Shown here in pieces: positions 35,013 to 43,988 of a stretch of DNA of 64,000 nucleotides. Source of the stretch: Bacteroides cutis (GTDB lineage: Bacteria > Bacteroidota > Bacteroidia > Bacteroidales > Bacteroidaceae); the NCBI RefSeq assembly GCF_900241005.1, contig NZ_OEST01000002.1, forward strand, positions 62,001 to 126,000. Reading direction: 5' to 3'. The translations under genes and the position numbers were made by a program. How positions within the stretch are numbered: position 1 is the first letter of the stretch; each line of letters opens with the position of its first letter. The notes beneath the pieces are model-generated. The model had not been told where the DNA came from and searched no databases. It worked only from the letters and a program-made list of their open reading frames with translations.

Positions 35013-35576
35013 ATGAATGAAGTATTGGAAAACATCAGGTCACGCCGTAGTGTGCGTGTCTATACAGAACAACAAGTTTCTGCAGAAGATTTGAACCTGA
35101 TTCTTGAAGCGGCTGCATATGCACCCAACGGAATGCATCTTGAAACCTGGCACTTCACCGCTATACAGAATGAGGAAGTGTTGGTAAAGCTGAACGAGAA
35201 AATAAAAGGTGCTTTTGCCAAAAGTAATGAACCTCGTTTACAAGAACGTGGTCATAGCCGGACGTATTGTTGCTATTACCATGCGCCTACGCTTGTCATT
35301 GTTTCCAATGAACCTACACAGTGGTGGGCGTCTATGGATTGTGCCTGTGCTTTAGAGAATATCTTTCTTGCTGCCAAATCTTTAGGTATCGGTTCTTGCT
35401 GGATAAATCAGTTGGGACAGACATGTGATGATCCTGATGTGCGGGCTTACCTGACCGAGCTCGGAGTTCCCGAAAACCATCGTGTTTATGGCTGTGCGGC
35501 ATTGGGTTATGCGCCTGTCGATGCCCTTGTGAAGGAAAAGAAACTGGCGGAGGGGACAATAACATATATCAAATAA
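35013..35576 (+). CDS. Nitroreductase family FMN oxidoreductase
   Basis: The 187-residue protein shows the nitroreductase fold: IRSRRSVRVYTEQQVS near residue 8 (FMN-phosphate Arg-Ser), APNGMHLETWHF near residue 36, and GIGSCWINQLG near residue 129. These enzymes reduce nitroaromatics, flavins or quinones with NAD(P)H and bind FMN as dimers. It is the last of three same-direction genes with tight spacing. Unlike several Bacteroides nitroreductases it carries no N-terminal ferredoxin. The physiological substrate is unknown. Confidence 0.9.
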   Translation: MNEVLENIRSRRSVRVYTEQQVSAEDLNLILEAAAYAPNGMHLETWHFTAIQNEEVLVKLNEKIKGAFAKSNEPRLQERGHSRTYCCYYHAPTLVIVSNEPTQWWASMDCACALENIFLAAKSLGIGSCWINQLGQTCDDPDVRAYLTELGVPENHRVYGCAALGYAPVDALVKEKKLAEGTITYIK

Positions 35577-35616
35577 CTAAAGGTATTTGATATATGTGAG
35601 ATGTTCCTTTTAAAAA

Positions 35617-35699
35617 GCCCGCAGGGAAGATGGCAGATAGGTAATTAATGAATTATACATGAAGCAATAAGTATAATTCTGCCATCTTTCCCCTTGGGC
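35617..35699. terminator. Inverted repeat between convergent genes, probable bidirectional terminator
   Basis: GGGAAGATGGCAGA (35624-35637) pairs with 35678-35692 (one bulge), and outer GCCC (35617-35620) pairs with GGGC (35696-35699). It sits between the nitroreductase and the leftward outer-membrane protein gene. Confidence 0.55.
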
Positions 35700-35736
35700 A
35701 TCCTTTCCTCACGGAGAGGAGCTATAAGAATTCCGT

Positions 35737-38073
35737 TTATCTCTGCATATTGATGATACCGCTATCCGTATCACTGTTATTCAGTCCCTTGTTTCCTGCC
35801 TTGTGTTTACGGCCGAATTCAAATGTATATCCTATACGGAGTATAAACATCTGCCCAGTTTCTTTTACAAACGTTTCCGAATGGAAGGGGGCTACTGTAC
35901 TGATCCGCTCTTTTCCCACCTTATAATTGTTGGTAAACGGAAACAACACTCCAAATCCTACTTGCAGATTTTGCCGGGTATACATCGCCGTGAGTGCCAT
36001 TTGGTTCTCGCTTTTCTTTATGGTTTCTCCGAACAGGTAATTCTGAACTTTCCGGAACTGTCCGCCTAAAGAGAAACTTCTGTACTGTAACTCCATCATC
36101 AGGTTATAATAGAAGTCATTATATGTATGGTTATAGTTCACCCCTTCCGACCAAGTACGGTTACATCCTATCGCTGCATAAAGCGTGAGGAAATTTTTCA
36201 GTCCGAACAAGTCCGCTCCATTCGTACCAACCATCAACTCTGCATTGAAGTTTTGATATGAGCGTTGGTTTTCATCCATCAATATCAGCTTGCCGTTTTC
36301 CACGAATACACTTTCCATGATAGGATTGTCATAATATTGATGGCGTACACTCAGATTGAAATTGAATTTCTTCTTGGAATAGCTGTATGACAATGAATTG
36401 GTAAATTGTTGATAAGTTTTCAATAATGGATTTCCCCGTACAATCTGTATGGTATCCATAGCTTGTTCCACATCCGTCAGCGAACCGAGTGATGGGATAG
36501 CAGGACTGATGTTGAAACGATAACGCAGGAACCCCCATTTCTTGAGATTATAGCTCAGTCGCAGAGTGGGAGTGAAGGTGTAGTAAGTATGGTCTTCATC
36601 CCCTTCCTTGAACCATGCGCGCGTCATACCCACACTGCCTGCGTAGCTGAAATTTCTCACTTTACCTTGTAGTTCAAAAAAGGCGGAACTTTGTGACTGA
36701 TTCATCTTGGAGGTGGTAGGGTTGGAACCGGTATATTCATTCTCTGTGCGCATCTGGTAATGGCGTACACCCCCACTTAATTGCAGGTTAGTAAAACGTT
36801 TCTCGTAGATGGCTTCACCGATGATGGAACGTTTGTCACCATTTACAAATGTCAGGATATCCGCTACCGGGTCGTTCTCATCTTTATATTCCTTATACTT
36901 ACGATTATTCTTGCTATGGATCAGCGTACCCGTAACGTTCAACTGGATACTTTGTTGGCGGGGCAGTAGATACTGAAAATACAGGTCGAGTGCCGGAGAA
37001 TAGCTGGATGTATGGTTATGGACATACGAATAGATATATTCTGTACTACCTTTCGCCCACATTTTGTTCAGTTGTTGTTCGTAGGGGGCATTGTAAAGGT
37101 TGTTGCGGAAGATGGTGTTGAATACATACCTGTCCGTTTTTGTCAAATTGTACGTCAGGTTCAGATTGTTGGTAAAGCTGAGAGCAGGCGATTTGTCCTG
37201 TATACCTTCTTTCAAACGGTCGATAGTGCGGTCACCCAGATAGAACGTTTCGTGAGATACCAGCCGGTCATGGCGCTTTCCGTTCTTGTTGAAATAGTCG
37301 ATGCCCCATTCGGAATTCTTATAGTTGAACTTTACCGCCAGGAAGTTTTCACCCCATAGCACATGAGGAGAGTCGGAGAGCTGGAAGTTTACGACTCCGC
37401 CCGTTTCGCGGCGGCACAGGATAATATTGACGACAGCCCCCAGTTCTTCGTCCCCATATTGCTTGCCGGGATCTTCGATGAACTCTACCCGCAATACATC
37501 TTTTGCTCTTACAGCCGCCAACTCTTTCTCTGTTACTTTGATACCATTGATCCGGGTTTGTACATCACCGCCGCCACTCACACTCATACTGTTGCTGAGT
37601 TTGTCTACTTGTAGGCGCGAGATACCCAGATTATTCAGTAAGTCGTATGCGCCGAATGAGCGTTTCAACTGGTTTTCGGTAGGCAGAATAATCTGGCGGT
37701 CTACCCGCTGCACTGTATTGCTGGCAGATACGGTGACTTCACCCAGATTTACGGCATTTTCCTCCAACTGCACATCACCCAGGTCGAGACTTTTATTCAG
37801 GTTTAACAGAATCACTTCATTCCGGTAACCGATAAAAGAGATATCCAGACGGTAATTACCCTGCTTGATTTTATTGAGAGTAAATTTCCCTTGTGCATCC
37901 GACGTTACTCCGGTCACCAGAGTAGAGTCCGTTGTCCATAAAGATACATTAGCTGCCATAATCGTCTCTTGCGAGGCATCCGTTACGCGGCCTTTGATGG
38001 AAAAGTTCTGTGCCTGCGTACTGAGTACGAAGAAGAATGCCGGAAGTAAAAAAAGTTTTGTTTTCATATCCAT
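35737..38073 (-). CDS. TonB-receptor-like outer-membrane beta-barrel protein
   Basis: The 778-residue protein has a signal peptide (KTKLFLLPAFFFVLSTQA, then Q), a CarboxypepD_reg-like domain (about residues 24-110, SIKGRVTDASQETIMAANVSLW), a plug-like domain (about 120-220, ILPTENQLKRSFGAYDLL, VNIILCRRE) and a large barrel of aromatic strands ending in YTFEFGRKHKAGNK. It fits the 'outer membrane protein beta-barrel family' of Bacteroidetes rather than SusC: there is no paired SusD gene and no clear TonB box. It lies downstream of the GntR/ABC operon in the same direction and may belong to the same envelope response. The substrate is unknown. Confidence 0.85.
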   Translation of the reverse strand: MDMKTKLFLLPAFFFVLSTQAQNFSIKGRVTDASQETIMAANVSLWTTDSTLVTGVTSDAQGKFTLNKIKQGNYRLDISFIGYRNEVILLNLNKSLDLGDVQLEENAVNLGEVTVSASNTVQRVDRQIILPTENQLKRSFGAYDLLNNLGISRLQVDKLSNSMSVSGGGDVQTRINGIKVTEKELAAVRAKDVLRVEFIEDPGKQYGDEELGAVVNIILCRRETGGVVNFQLSDSPHVLWGENFLAVKFNYKNSEWGIDYFNKNGKRHDRLVSHETFYLGDRTIDRLKEGIQDKSPALSFTNNLNLTYNLTKTDRYVFNTIFRNNLYNAPYEQQLNKMWAKGSTEYIYSYVHNHTSSYSPALDLYFQYLLPRQQSIQLNVTGTLIHSKNNRKYKEYKDENDPVADILTFVNGDKRSIIGEAIYEKRFTNLQLSGGVRHYQMRTENEYTGSNPTTSKMNQSQSSAFFELQGKVRNFSYAGSVGMTRAWFKEGDEDHTYYTFTPTLRLSYNLKKWGFLRYRFNISPAIPSLGSLTDVEQAMDTIQIVRGNPLLKTYQQFTNSLSYSYSKKKFNFNLSVRHQYYDNPIMESVFVENGKLILMDENQRSYQNFNAELMVGTNGADLFGLKNFLTLYAAIGCNRTWSEGVNYNHTYNDFYYNLMMELQYRSFSLGGQFRKVQNYLFGETIKKSENQMALTAMYTRQNLQVGFGVLFPFTNNYKVGKERISTVAPFHSETFVKETGQMFILRIGYTFEFGRKHKAGNKGLNNSDTDSGIINMQR

Positions 38074-38188
38074 TGGTATTGGTAGATTTCTTTCAGTTTA
38101 AAGACATGAAGTCCACTCTTCCCTGATAGGAAAGATTTTATTGTGTATAAACCAGTTATTTATCTTCTCTTCGTCAGTACGATGGAAG

Positions 38189-38302
38189 TCAGGATTGCAT
38201 GAAGGAATTAATATCGTACATCAGTGCAAAAACTTTGACTACAATAAGTACAAAAAGAAGTCCGAAGGTAATCCATAATGCAGTCTTAGCGTATCTCTTC
38301 AT
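38189..38302 (-). CDS. 37-residue single-helix membrane peptide in the GntR/ABC operon
   Basis: This small frame starts with an ATG at 38302, overlaps the last 17 bases of the GntR gene in another frame, and ends with TGA at 38189. The product begins KRYAKTALWITFGLLFVLIV, continues VKVFALMYDINSFMQS, and contains one hydrophobic helix with a positive N-terminus. Every gene in this operon overlaps or abuts its neighbour, and this one follows the same habit, which supports it. It may be a small accessory subunit of the ABC exporter or a regulator; short length keeps confidence moderate. Confidence 0.5.
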   Translation of the reverse strand: MKRYAKTALWITFGLLFVLIVVKVFALMYDINSFMQS

Positions 38303-38666
38303 GAACCGTCTTTTTAAGTTTGTTATATCGTTCTATTATTTCTTCTATACCGATGCCGAGTAATTCCATATTGCGGAATGTATCGGCCAGTTGATTATCA
38401 AAGAACTCTTTCTTCTGTATCTTCATCACCTTCTTCATCGCATCTTTGGAGAGATAAAATCCCATTCCCCGTTCCGGATAGATGATATCTTCGGCTTGCA
38501 GATACTCGTAAGCTTTCAGTACGGTACGTGAATTGACAGCAAGCAGTGTGGAAAGTTCCCTGACGGAGACTATACGTTCTTCCGCTCGCCACTCGTGTGT
38601 GAGTATCTTACTGAAGCAGAAATCGACAATCTGTTGGTATATTGGCTTATTGGTCTTGAACTCCAT
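38286..38666 (-). CDS. GntR-family transcriptional regulator, YtrA subfamily
   Basis: The 126-residue protein has an N-terminal winged helix (KPIYQQIVDFCFSKILTHEW, SVRELSTLLAVNSRTVLKAYEYL, PERGMGFYLSK, about residues 7-70) and a short helical dimerisation tail of about 50 residues. This small tail is the mark of YtrA-type GntR regulators, which almost always sit in an operon with ABC exporter genes, as here. A 7-10-7 inverted repeat (AGTGTTG/CAACACT, 40274-40297) over the operon's start region is a good candidate operator, implying autoregulation. The inducer is unknown; cell-wall antibiotics are typical for the subfamily. Confidence 0.9.
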   Translation of the reverse strand: MEFKTNKPIYQQIVDFCFSKILTHEWRAEERIVSVRELSTLLAVNSRTVLKAYEYLQAEDIIYPERGMGFYLSKDAMKKVMKIQKKEFFDNQLADTFRNMELLGIGIEEIIERYNKLKKTVHEEIR

Positions 38667-38669
38667 GGT

Positions 38670-39437
38670 TTACAATTGTTTTTCTTTGAGCAGGAAATAA
38701 CTTGATATCCATGAGCCAAGTACTACACATATAGGAGCTGCATAGTTGCAGAAGGTCACAATCGCTTGCGTTGTAGCGGATAACGGGTAGTTAGTCTTCG
38801 GCCACGCAGTGATATTGTTCAGCCAGTATCCTTCGGGACTCGTATCAGGCATAAGAGATGCTGCCAGTAATACAATCCCGATACTTACGGCGATGATAAT
38901 GACAAATAGTGCGAAACTTTTCAGTAGTAATTGCCGTTTGAAAGCAAAAAATCCAATGAAACACACAGATTGGAAGATACAAAAAGTCAGTATTTGTTCC
39001 TTTTTTATTTCGCAGGGGAAGATGTGTTTTGCGAAAAATTGCAGAAAATCACTGCCACTTATTAGGAAAATCATCTTCAAACAGAGTAAAGAAAGTACGC
39101 AGAAGATAGGAAAGAGCAAAAAGTATTTTATCCAGATATGCATGAACTTTTCAAAAGTAGATGCCGGCAGTAATATATCAAGAGTTGCCGTGTGTTTGCT
39201 CAAGTTTGTTTCCAGCAGACAAGGGGCGGCAAAAAGGAAATATAATATGTACTGGCACAGATTATCGGCAGATGTGAACTTGCCGTAATAACTTCCACCA
39301 CGATTGATATCGTAGAGAATGCACAATATACATATACTCAATACGATGGTTCCACTCCAAAGTAGATGCTTACCGGTTTCGGCTCTCTTATACCGTTCCA
39401 GCAACAGGAAACGTTTCAGATTAAATGTTTCGTTCAT
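38670..39437 (-). CDS. ABC exporter membrane subunit
   Basis: From the ATG at 39437 (MNETFNLKRFLLLERYK) the 255-residue protein has about six membrane segments in the ABC-2 exporter pattern. A long N-terminal cytoplasmic amphipathic stretch precedes the first helix, and a short basic tail (LLKEKQL) ends it. The ATG overlaps the stop of the ATPase gene (ATGA), and the GntR gene starts 3 bases after its stop. An upstream in-frame ATG at 39464 would lie inside the ATPase gene. No sequence-specific substrate clue is present. Confidence 0.75.
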   Translation of the reverse strand: MNETFNLKRFLLLERYKRAETGKHLLWSGTIVLSICILCILYDINRGGSYYGKFTSADNLCQYILYFLFAAPCLLETNLSKHTATLDILLPASTFEKFMHIWIKYFLLFPIFCVLSLLCLKMIFLISGSDFLQFFAKHIFPCEIKKEQILTFCIFQSVCFIGFFAFKRQLLLKSFALFVIIIAVSIGIVLLAASLMPDTSPEGYWLNNITAWPKTNYPLSATTQAIVTFCNYAAPICVVLGSWISSYFLLKEKQL

Positions 39438-40273
39438 TTCGTTCGTTTTATGGAAGTGAGACACACTGATTGCTGTAACACCGCTTTATATAACAGTTCG
39501 ATATCCGGGGTATTTTCCTCTTTTTTCTCATTAGGCAGGATAGAAAAGTATCCTGATAAATCTTGTTCACTGTATAGGCTTTCTTCCGGAATGCTATCGG
39601 TCCGTACAAAGAGAAAATTGTTGCTAATTTCGTCCAACGAACTGTCCAGTAAAATTTTACCTTCTCCCAAGATAATAAGATGATCGAACAGGTTTTCAAA
39701 ATCATGTGCCTGATGTGTGGAGATAAGCAAAGTACTTTCATCGTCCATACTCCGGCTGATGATGCGTTTCAAGGTTTGGCGGGAAGTGATATCCAGTCCG
39801 TTGGTCGGTTCGTCGAGTATGGTGAGAGGGGTATGTAGGGCAAGTGCGTATGCCAACATTGCCTTTTTCTGTTGTCCGTAAGATACATCGGACAGTTTTT
39901 GCCTTTCATCAATTCGTAATTCTTTCAGGTTTTGTTTGAACTCCTCTTTATTGAAGTTCGGATAGAATACGGAGTGCCTTTCAGCAAACGCTGATATGCT
40001 TTCAGAGGGCATTTGCGTTTCTTCCGGTAAGAAGAAATATTGATTCAACAATTCGGGACGTCTTTCGGCTGTAAGGTTCCCATTCATACGACATTCGCCT
40101 TTCCAGGGAAAAAGTAACCCGCAGAGTAGATGTATCAGTGTCGTTTTTCCTACACCGTTTTCTCCTAAAAGCCCATAAATTCCATTTCCTATTTTCAAAG
40201 ATATATCATTGAAAATGGGATGATTGGACTTATAACCGTAGCTTACGTTCTCTATTTCTATCATAATTTCCAT
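39434..40273 (-). CDS. ABC exporter ATP-binding subunit
   Basis: The 279-residue ATPase has Walker A GLLGENGVGKTTL (near residue 35), a signature motif of the form VSYGQQKKAML (near 137), Walker B LTILDEPTNGLD (near 157) and the switch His in STHQAHDFE (near 188). It closely resembles YtrB-type ATPases of GntR-controlled exporters. It is the first gene of a tight operon, with membrane subunit, GntR regulator and small peptide following. The ATG at 40273 abuts the candidate operator; the Met at 40264 is an alternative start. Confidence 0.9.
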   Translation of the reverse strand: MEIMIEIENVSYGYKSNHPIFNDISLKIGNGIYGLLGENGVGKTTLIHLLCGLLFPWKGECRMNGNLTAERRPELLNQYFFLPEETQMPSESISAFAERHSVFYPNFNKEEFKQNLKELRIDERQKLSDVSYGQQKKAMLAYALALHTPLTILDEPTNGLDITSRQTLKRIISRSMDDESTLLISTHQAHDFENLFDHLIILGEGKILLDSSLDEISNNFLFVRTDSIPEESLYSEQDLSGYFSILPNEKKEENTPDIELLYKAVLQQSVCLTSIKRTK

Positions 40274-40329
40274 AGTGTTGCACTGGTGTACAACACTGCA
40301 AACGTAAGGGATGCTTAGGAGAAAAGCAA
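40274..40329 (-). promoter_or_regulatory. Promoter and candidate GntR/YtrA operator of the ABC operon
   Basis: On the minus strand TTG (40327-40329), 20 bases, TACGTTTG (40299-40306), a match to the Bacteroides consensus. The inverted repeat AGTGTTG-10-CAACACT (40274-40297) covers the expected transcript start and touches the ATPase ATG, so a bound regulator would block initiation. Confidence 0.7.
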
Positions 40330-40371
40330 GGATACAGAGATTTATTAGAGTATTTTAACGGTTTGATAATG

Positions 40372-41031
40372 TCATAGCATCTTTTCCAAGATATCCCATA
40401 TTGCAATCATATGGCATATCGATCCCCCCAAAACAAAGAAGTGGAAGACGGAGTGCATGTATCGTGTGCGGATAGAATAGAGTACTGCCCCGGTGATGTA
40501 GCACACTCCTTCAGCAATAATCCACCAACAGGCAACGGGAGAAATAGCATACAATTGTTTAAAAACTACCAGTACGGATAATCCCATGAGAATGTAACAT
40601 ATCGTTTCCAGATGGCTATGTTCCTTCATTTTCCGGAAACTGACGACAGTACCTGCAATGGCACATAGCCAGACAAAGGTGAACAGTGACCATCCCCAAA
40701 TTCCATCATTCCGCAGAGCAATGAGTGTGACAGGAGAGAAGCTGCCCGCGATATGCCAATAAATGGCGGCATGATCCCAATGCCTCAACCGTCGTTTCCA
40801 TGGATTGTGATGCTTCATGGAGTGGTAAAGCGTGGAGGAAAGATAAGACCCGCCCATACCAAACAGGTACAGCCACACTCCGAAAGCTCCCCATAAGTCG
40901 CCACTCTGATAACATTTTACGAGGAACAGGGTACATACGATGACACCCATTCCCAAACCTGCTCCATGTGAAATAGAATTGATTTGTTCTTCCGACTTTG
41001 AATAAAATAACCCACTCCGTTTATTGTTCAT
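40372..41031 (-). CDS. Hemolysin III / TrhA family membrane protein (PAQR superfamily)
   Basis: From the ATG at 41031 the 219-residue protein has seven membrane segments. Superfamily residues are visible: QINSISHGAGLG near the first helix, SSTLYHSMKHHNPW with HWDHAAIYWHIAGSFSP, and the C-terminal SVFHFFVLGGSICHMIAIW, whose His residues form the metal site of PAQR proteins. Homologues affect membrane energetics and fluidity; 'hemolysin' is historical. An ATG at 41055 exists but would run into the terminator hairpin of gcvP. Confidence 0.88.
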   Translation of the reverse strand: MNNKRSGLFYSKSEEQINSISHGAGLGMGVIVCTLFLVKCYQSGDLWGAFGVWLYLFGMGGSYLSSTLYHSMKHHNPWKRRLRHWDHAAIYWHIAGSFSPVTLIALRNDGIWGWSLFTFVWLCAIAGTVVSFRKMKEHSHLETICYILMGLSVLVVFKQLYAISPVACWWIIAEGVCYITGAVLYSIRTRYMHSVFHFFVLGGSICHMIAIWDILEKML

Positions 41032-41047
41032 GTGGTTACTGATTTTG

Positions 41048-41100
41048 AATGACACAGTTTCACGCCATTAAAAGGATAATGTACGCGGAACTGTGTCATT
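41048..41100 (-). terminator. Hairpin after gcvP
   Basis: AATGACACAGTT (41048-41059) pairs exactly with AACTGTGTCATT (41089-41100) around a 29-base loop. It lies between the leftward gcvP and hemolysin III genes. The loop is long and no T-run follows, so an mRNA-stabilising or partly terminating role is possible. Confidence 0.5.
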
Positions 41101-41116
41101 TATGGTAAGAAATAGC

Positions 41117-43963
41117 TTAGAAGCATCCGTAACATGTCGGCAACAACTTCCGGTCACCCAGCGTATTGTCTACGCGTGCTACATTCACCCAGAATTTGTT
41201 TTCGCGAACACTTTCTATCGGATAGGCTGCCTTTTCACGGGTATAACAGTGTGCCCAGTTGTCAGCCACTACCTCATACTCAGGATGCGGGGCATTTACC
41301 AATACATTATCTTCCTTATCGGCTTCCCCGTTTTTCACTTCCTGTATCTCGTTCCAGATGGTCAGCATTACGGTGATGAAGTTATCCAATTCGGCAAGAC
41401 TTTCGCTTTCCGTCGGTTCTATCATCAAAGTACCGTGTACCGGGAAGGAGAGGGTAGGAGCATGATAACCGTAATCCATCAAGCGTTTGGCTATGTCGTT
41501 TTCGTTGATACCCGTTTCTTCTGCCACTTTGCGGCATTCCAAAATCATTTCGTGCCCTACAAAACCATTGGTTCCGCGATAAACGATGCCGTAGGTATCT
41601 TTGAGTGAGGCAGCCAGGTAATTGGCATTCAGGATGGCAATCTTCGTGGCACGTGTCAAACCTTCGGTACCCATCATACGAATATAACCGTAGGTAATGG
41701 GCAAGATACCTGCACTGCCGAAGGGAGCAGCCGATACCTGATTAATGGAATTTCCGAATATTTTGTGTCCCGGAAGGAACGGAACCAGATGTTCTGCTAC
41801 ACAGATAGGTCCTACACCCGGTCCGCCGCCGCCATGAGGCGAAGCAAATGTCTTATGGAGATTCAGGTGGCAAACATCGGCACCGATGGTTCCGGGATTT
41901 GTCAGTCCTACCTGAGCGTTCATATTAGCTCCGTCCATATAGACTTGTGCGCCGCAGGCATGGATAATCCTGCAGATTTCTACGATTTCGGTTTCAAAGA
42001 TACCATGCGTAGACGGGTAAGTAATCATCAACGCTGCAAGATTTTCTTTGTTTTCTTCTGCTTTGGCACGCAGGTCATTCATGTCTACATTACCCTGTTC
42101 ATCACAAGCGCAAGTTACGGTAGTAAATCCCGCCTGAACGGCAGAAGCTGGATTAGTGCCGTGTGCCGAAGCCGGTATCAATACCTTGTTACGGTGTCCT
42201 TGACCGATACTTTCCAGATAGGCGCGGATCACGCGGAGTCCGGTATATTCACCCGCCGCACCGGAGTTGGGTTGCAGGCTGACGCCTGCAAAGCCTGTGA
42301 TAACCTTCAGTTCTTCACTGAGATTGTGGATAAGTTCACGGTAACCTTCAGCCTGGTCTTCGGGGACAAGCGGATGCATGTTCATAAATTCAGGACGGCT
42401 GAGCGGCAACATTTCAGCGGCGGCATTCAGTTTCATGGTACAGGAACCGAGAGAAATCATGGAATGGGCCAGTGAAATATCTTTGCGGTCCAGACGCTTG
42501 ATGTAACGCATCATTTCCGTTTCCGTGTGATACTTGTTGAATACCTCGTGTGTCAGGTAAGTACTTTGGCGTTTCAATGATTTCCTGATGGTGCAATTCT
42601 CCGGTACCTCGTTGGTCTTGGCATAATCTTTTCCGGCAGCGATGGCAAAGATGGAAAGGAGTACGTTGGCGGCAACTACATCCGTTGTCTCGTCGATACT
42701 CATGCCTACATCACCGTTCTTGAAATAACGGAGGTTCACTTCCTTGCTCAATGCGATGGTGCGTATCTGCTGGGCCGATACGGTGTCGGGCAATGCAAAA
42801 CGGAGCGTATCAAAATACTGTTCGTTGACTTGCTTATATCCGAATTTATTGATTTCCTTTTCCAGATATACGGCAATACTGTGGATGCGTTCGGCAATGG
42901 TGCGGATACCTTCCGGACCGTGATATACGGCATAGAAACCTGCCATGGTAGCCAGTAATGCTTGAGCCGTACAGATATTGGAGGTTGCCTTTTCGCGTTT
43001 GATGTGCTGTTCGCGGGTCTGCAATGCCATGCGGTAACAAAGCTTACCATATTTATCTTTCGACCATCCGATGATACGTCCCGGCATATTACGTTTATAT
43101 TCGTCGCGTGTGGCAAAGTAAGCGGCAGACGGGCCACCGTAGAACATCGGCGTACCCAGTCGTTGGCTACTTCCGAATACAATATCGGCACCCCATTCTC
43201 CTGGAGGAGTGAGTAAGGCGAGGCTCAATATATCAGCGGCTACAGCTACCTTGCAACCGGCTGCGTGTGCCTTTTCAACAAAAGCACGATAATCCTCCAC
43301 ACTTCCGTTGCTGTTGGGATATTGCAGTATGCAGGCAAAAGTATCCGGGGTCATTTCCATTTCATAGTACTTACCTGTACGTAGTTCGATACCTTGCGGG
43401 ATGGCACGGGTAGTCATTACCGCCAGAGTTTGTGGAAAGATATTTTCATCCACAAAGACTACGTTGGCTCCCGATTTCTGCATATCGCGGGGACGTAGGC
43501 CGTACATCATTGTCACAGCTTCGGCAGCGGCGGTAGCTTCATCCAGTAAAGAACAATTGGCAAGGGGCATACCGGTAAGGTCGCATATGGCAGTCTGGAA
43601 ATTCAATAGAGCTTCGAGCCGTCCTTGTGATACTTCGGTTTGATAGGGCGTATAAGAAGTGTACCAAACAGGATTTTCAAATACATTCCGTTGGATAACG
43701 GCAGGCGTAATGGTATTGTACCATCCCATACCGATATAAGTAGTGTAAATTTTGTTTTTGGCAGCCAGTCCGGCAATATGTTTTGCAAACTCATATTCCG
43801 TCATTGCTTCGGGCAGGGCTAACGGCTCTTTCAGACGGATGTTGGCGGGAATAGTTTTATCTATCAGCTCATCCAGACTTTTCACTCCGATTTTGCGGAG
43901 CATCTGTTTTTCATCTTGTTCATTAATGCCGATATGGCGGCATGCCAATAGGTCATTTTTCAT
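41117..43963 (-). CDS. gcvP: Glycine dehydrogenase (aminomethyl-transferring), P protein, single-chain form
   Basis: The 948-residue protein is the full-length P protein of the glycine cleavage system, with both homologous halves on one chain. The N-terminal half has RHIGINEQDEKQMLRKIGV, YTTYIGMGWYNTITPAVIQR and PYQTEVSQGRLEALLNFQT. The C-terminal half carries the PLP lysine in HLNLHKTFASPHGGGGPGVG. It decarboxylates glycine and passes the aminomethyl group to the lipoyl H protein. gcvT, gcvH and the L protein are not in the window. lipB, needed to lipoylate H protein, is 5 kb away but not in the same operon. The gene follows the hydrolase gene by 25 bases. Confidence 0.97.
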   Translation of the reverse strand: MKNDLLACRHIGINEQDEKQMLRKIGVKSLDELIDKTIPANIRLKEPLALPEAMTEYEFAKHIAGLAAKNKIYTTYIGMGWYNTITPAVIQRNVFENPVWYTSYTPYQTEVSQGRLEALLNFQTAICDLTGMPLANCSLLDEATAAAEAVTMMYGLRPRDMQKSGANVVFVDENIFPQTLAVMTTRAIPQGIELRTGKYYEMEMTPDTFACILQYPNSNGSVEDYRAFVEKAHAAGCKVAVAADILSLALLTPPGEWGADIVFGSSQRLGTPMFYGGPSAAYFATRDEYKRNMPGRIIGWSKDKYGKLCYRMALQTREQHIKREKATSNICTAQALLATMAGFYAVYHGPEGIRTIAERIHSIAVYLEKEINKFGYKQVNEQYFDTLRFALPDTVSAQQIRTIALSKEVNLRYFKNGDVGMSIDETTDVVAANVLLSIFAIAAGKDYAKTNEVPENCTIRKSLKRQSTYLTHEVFNKYHTETEMMRYIKRLDRKDISLAHSMISLGSCTMKLNAAAEMLPLSRPEFMNMHPLVPEDQAEGYRELIHNLSEELKVITGFAGVSLQPNSGAAGEYTGLRVIRAYLESIGQGHRNKVLIPASAHGTNPASAVQAGFTTVTCACDEQGNVDMNDLRAKAEENKENLAALMITYPSTHGIFETEIVEICRIIHACGAQVYMDGANMNAQVGLTNPGTIGADVCHLNLHKTFASPHGGGGPGVGPICVAEHLVPFLPGHKIFGNSINQVSAAPFGSAGILPITYGYIRMMGTEGLTRATKIAILNANYLAASLKDTYGIVYRGTNGFVGHEMILECRKVAEETGINENDIAKRLMDYGYHAPTLSFPVHGTLMIEPTESESLAELDNFITVMLTIWNEIQEVKNGEADKEDNVLVNAPHPEYEVVADNWAHCYTREKAAYPIESVRENKFWVNVARVDNTLGDRKLLPTCYGCF

Positions 43964-43988
43964 GGTGATATTTGATTAAGTATTTTTG

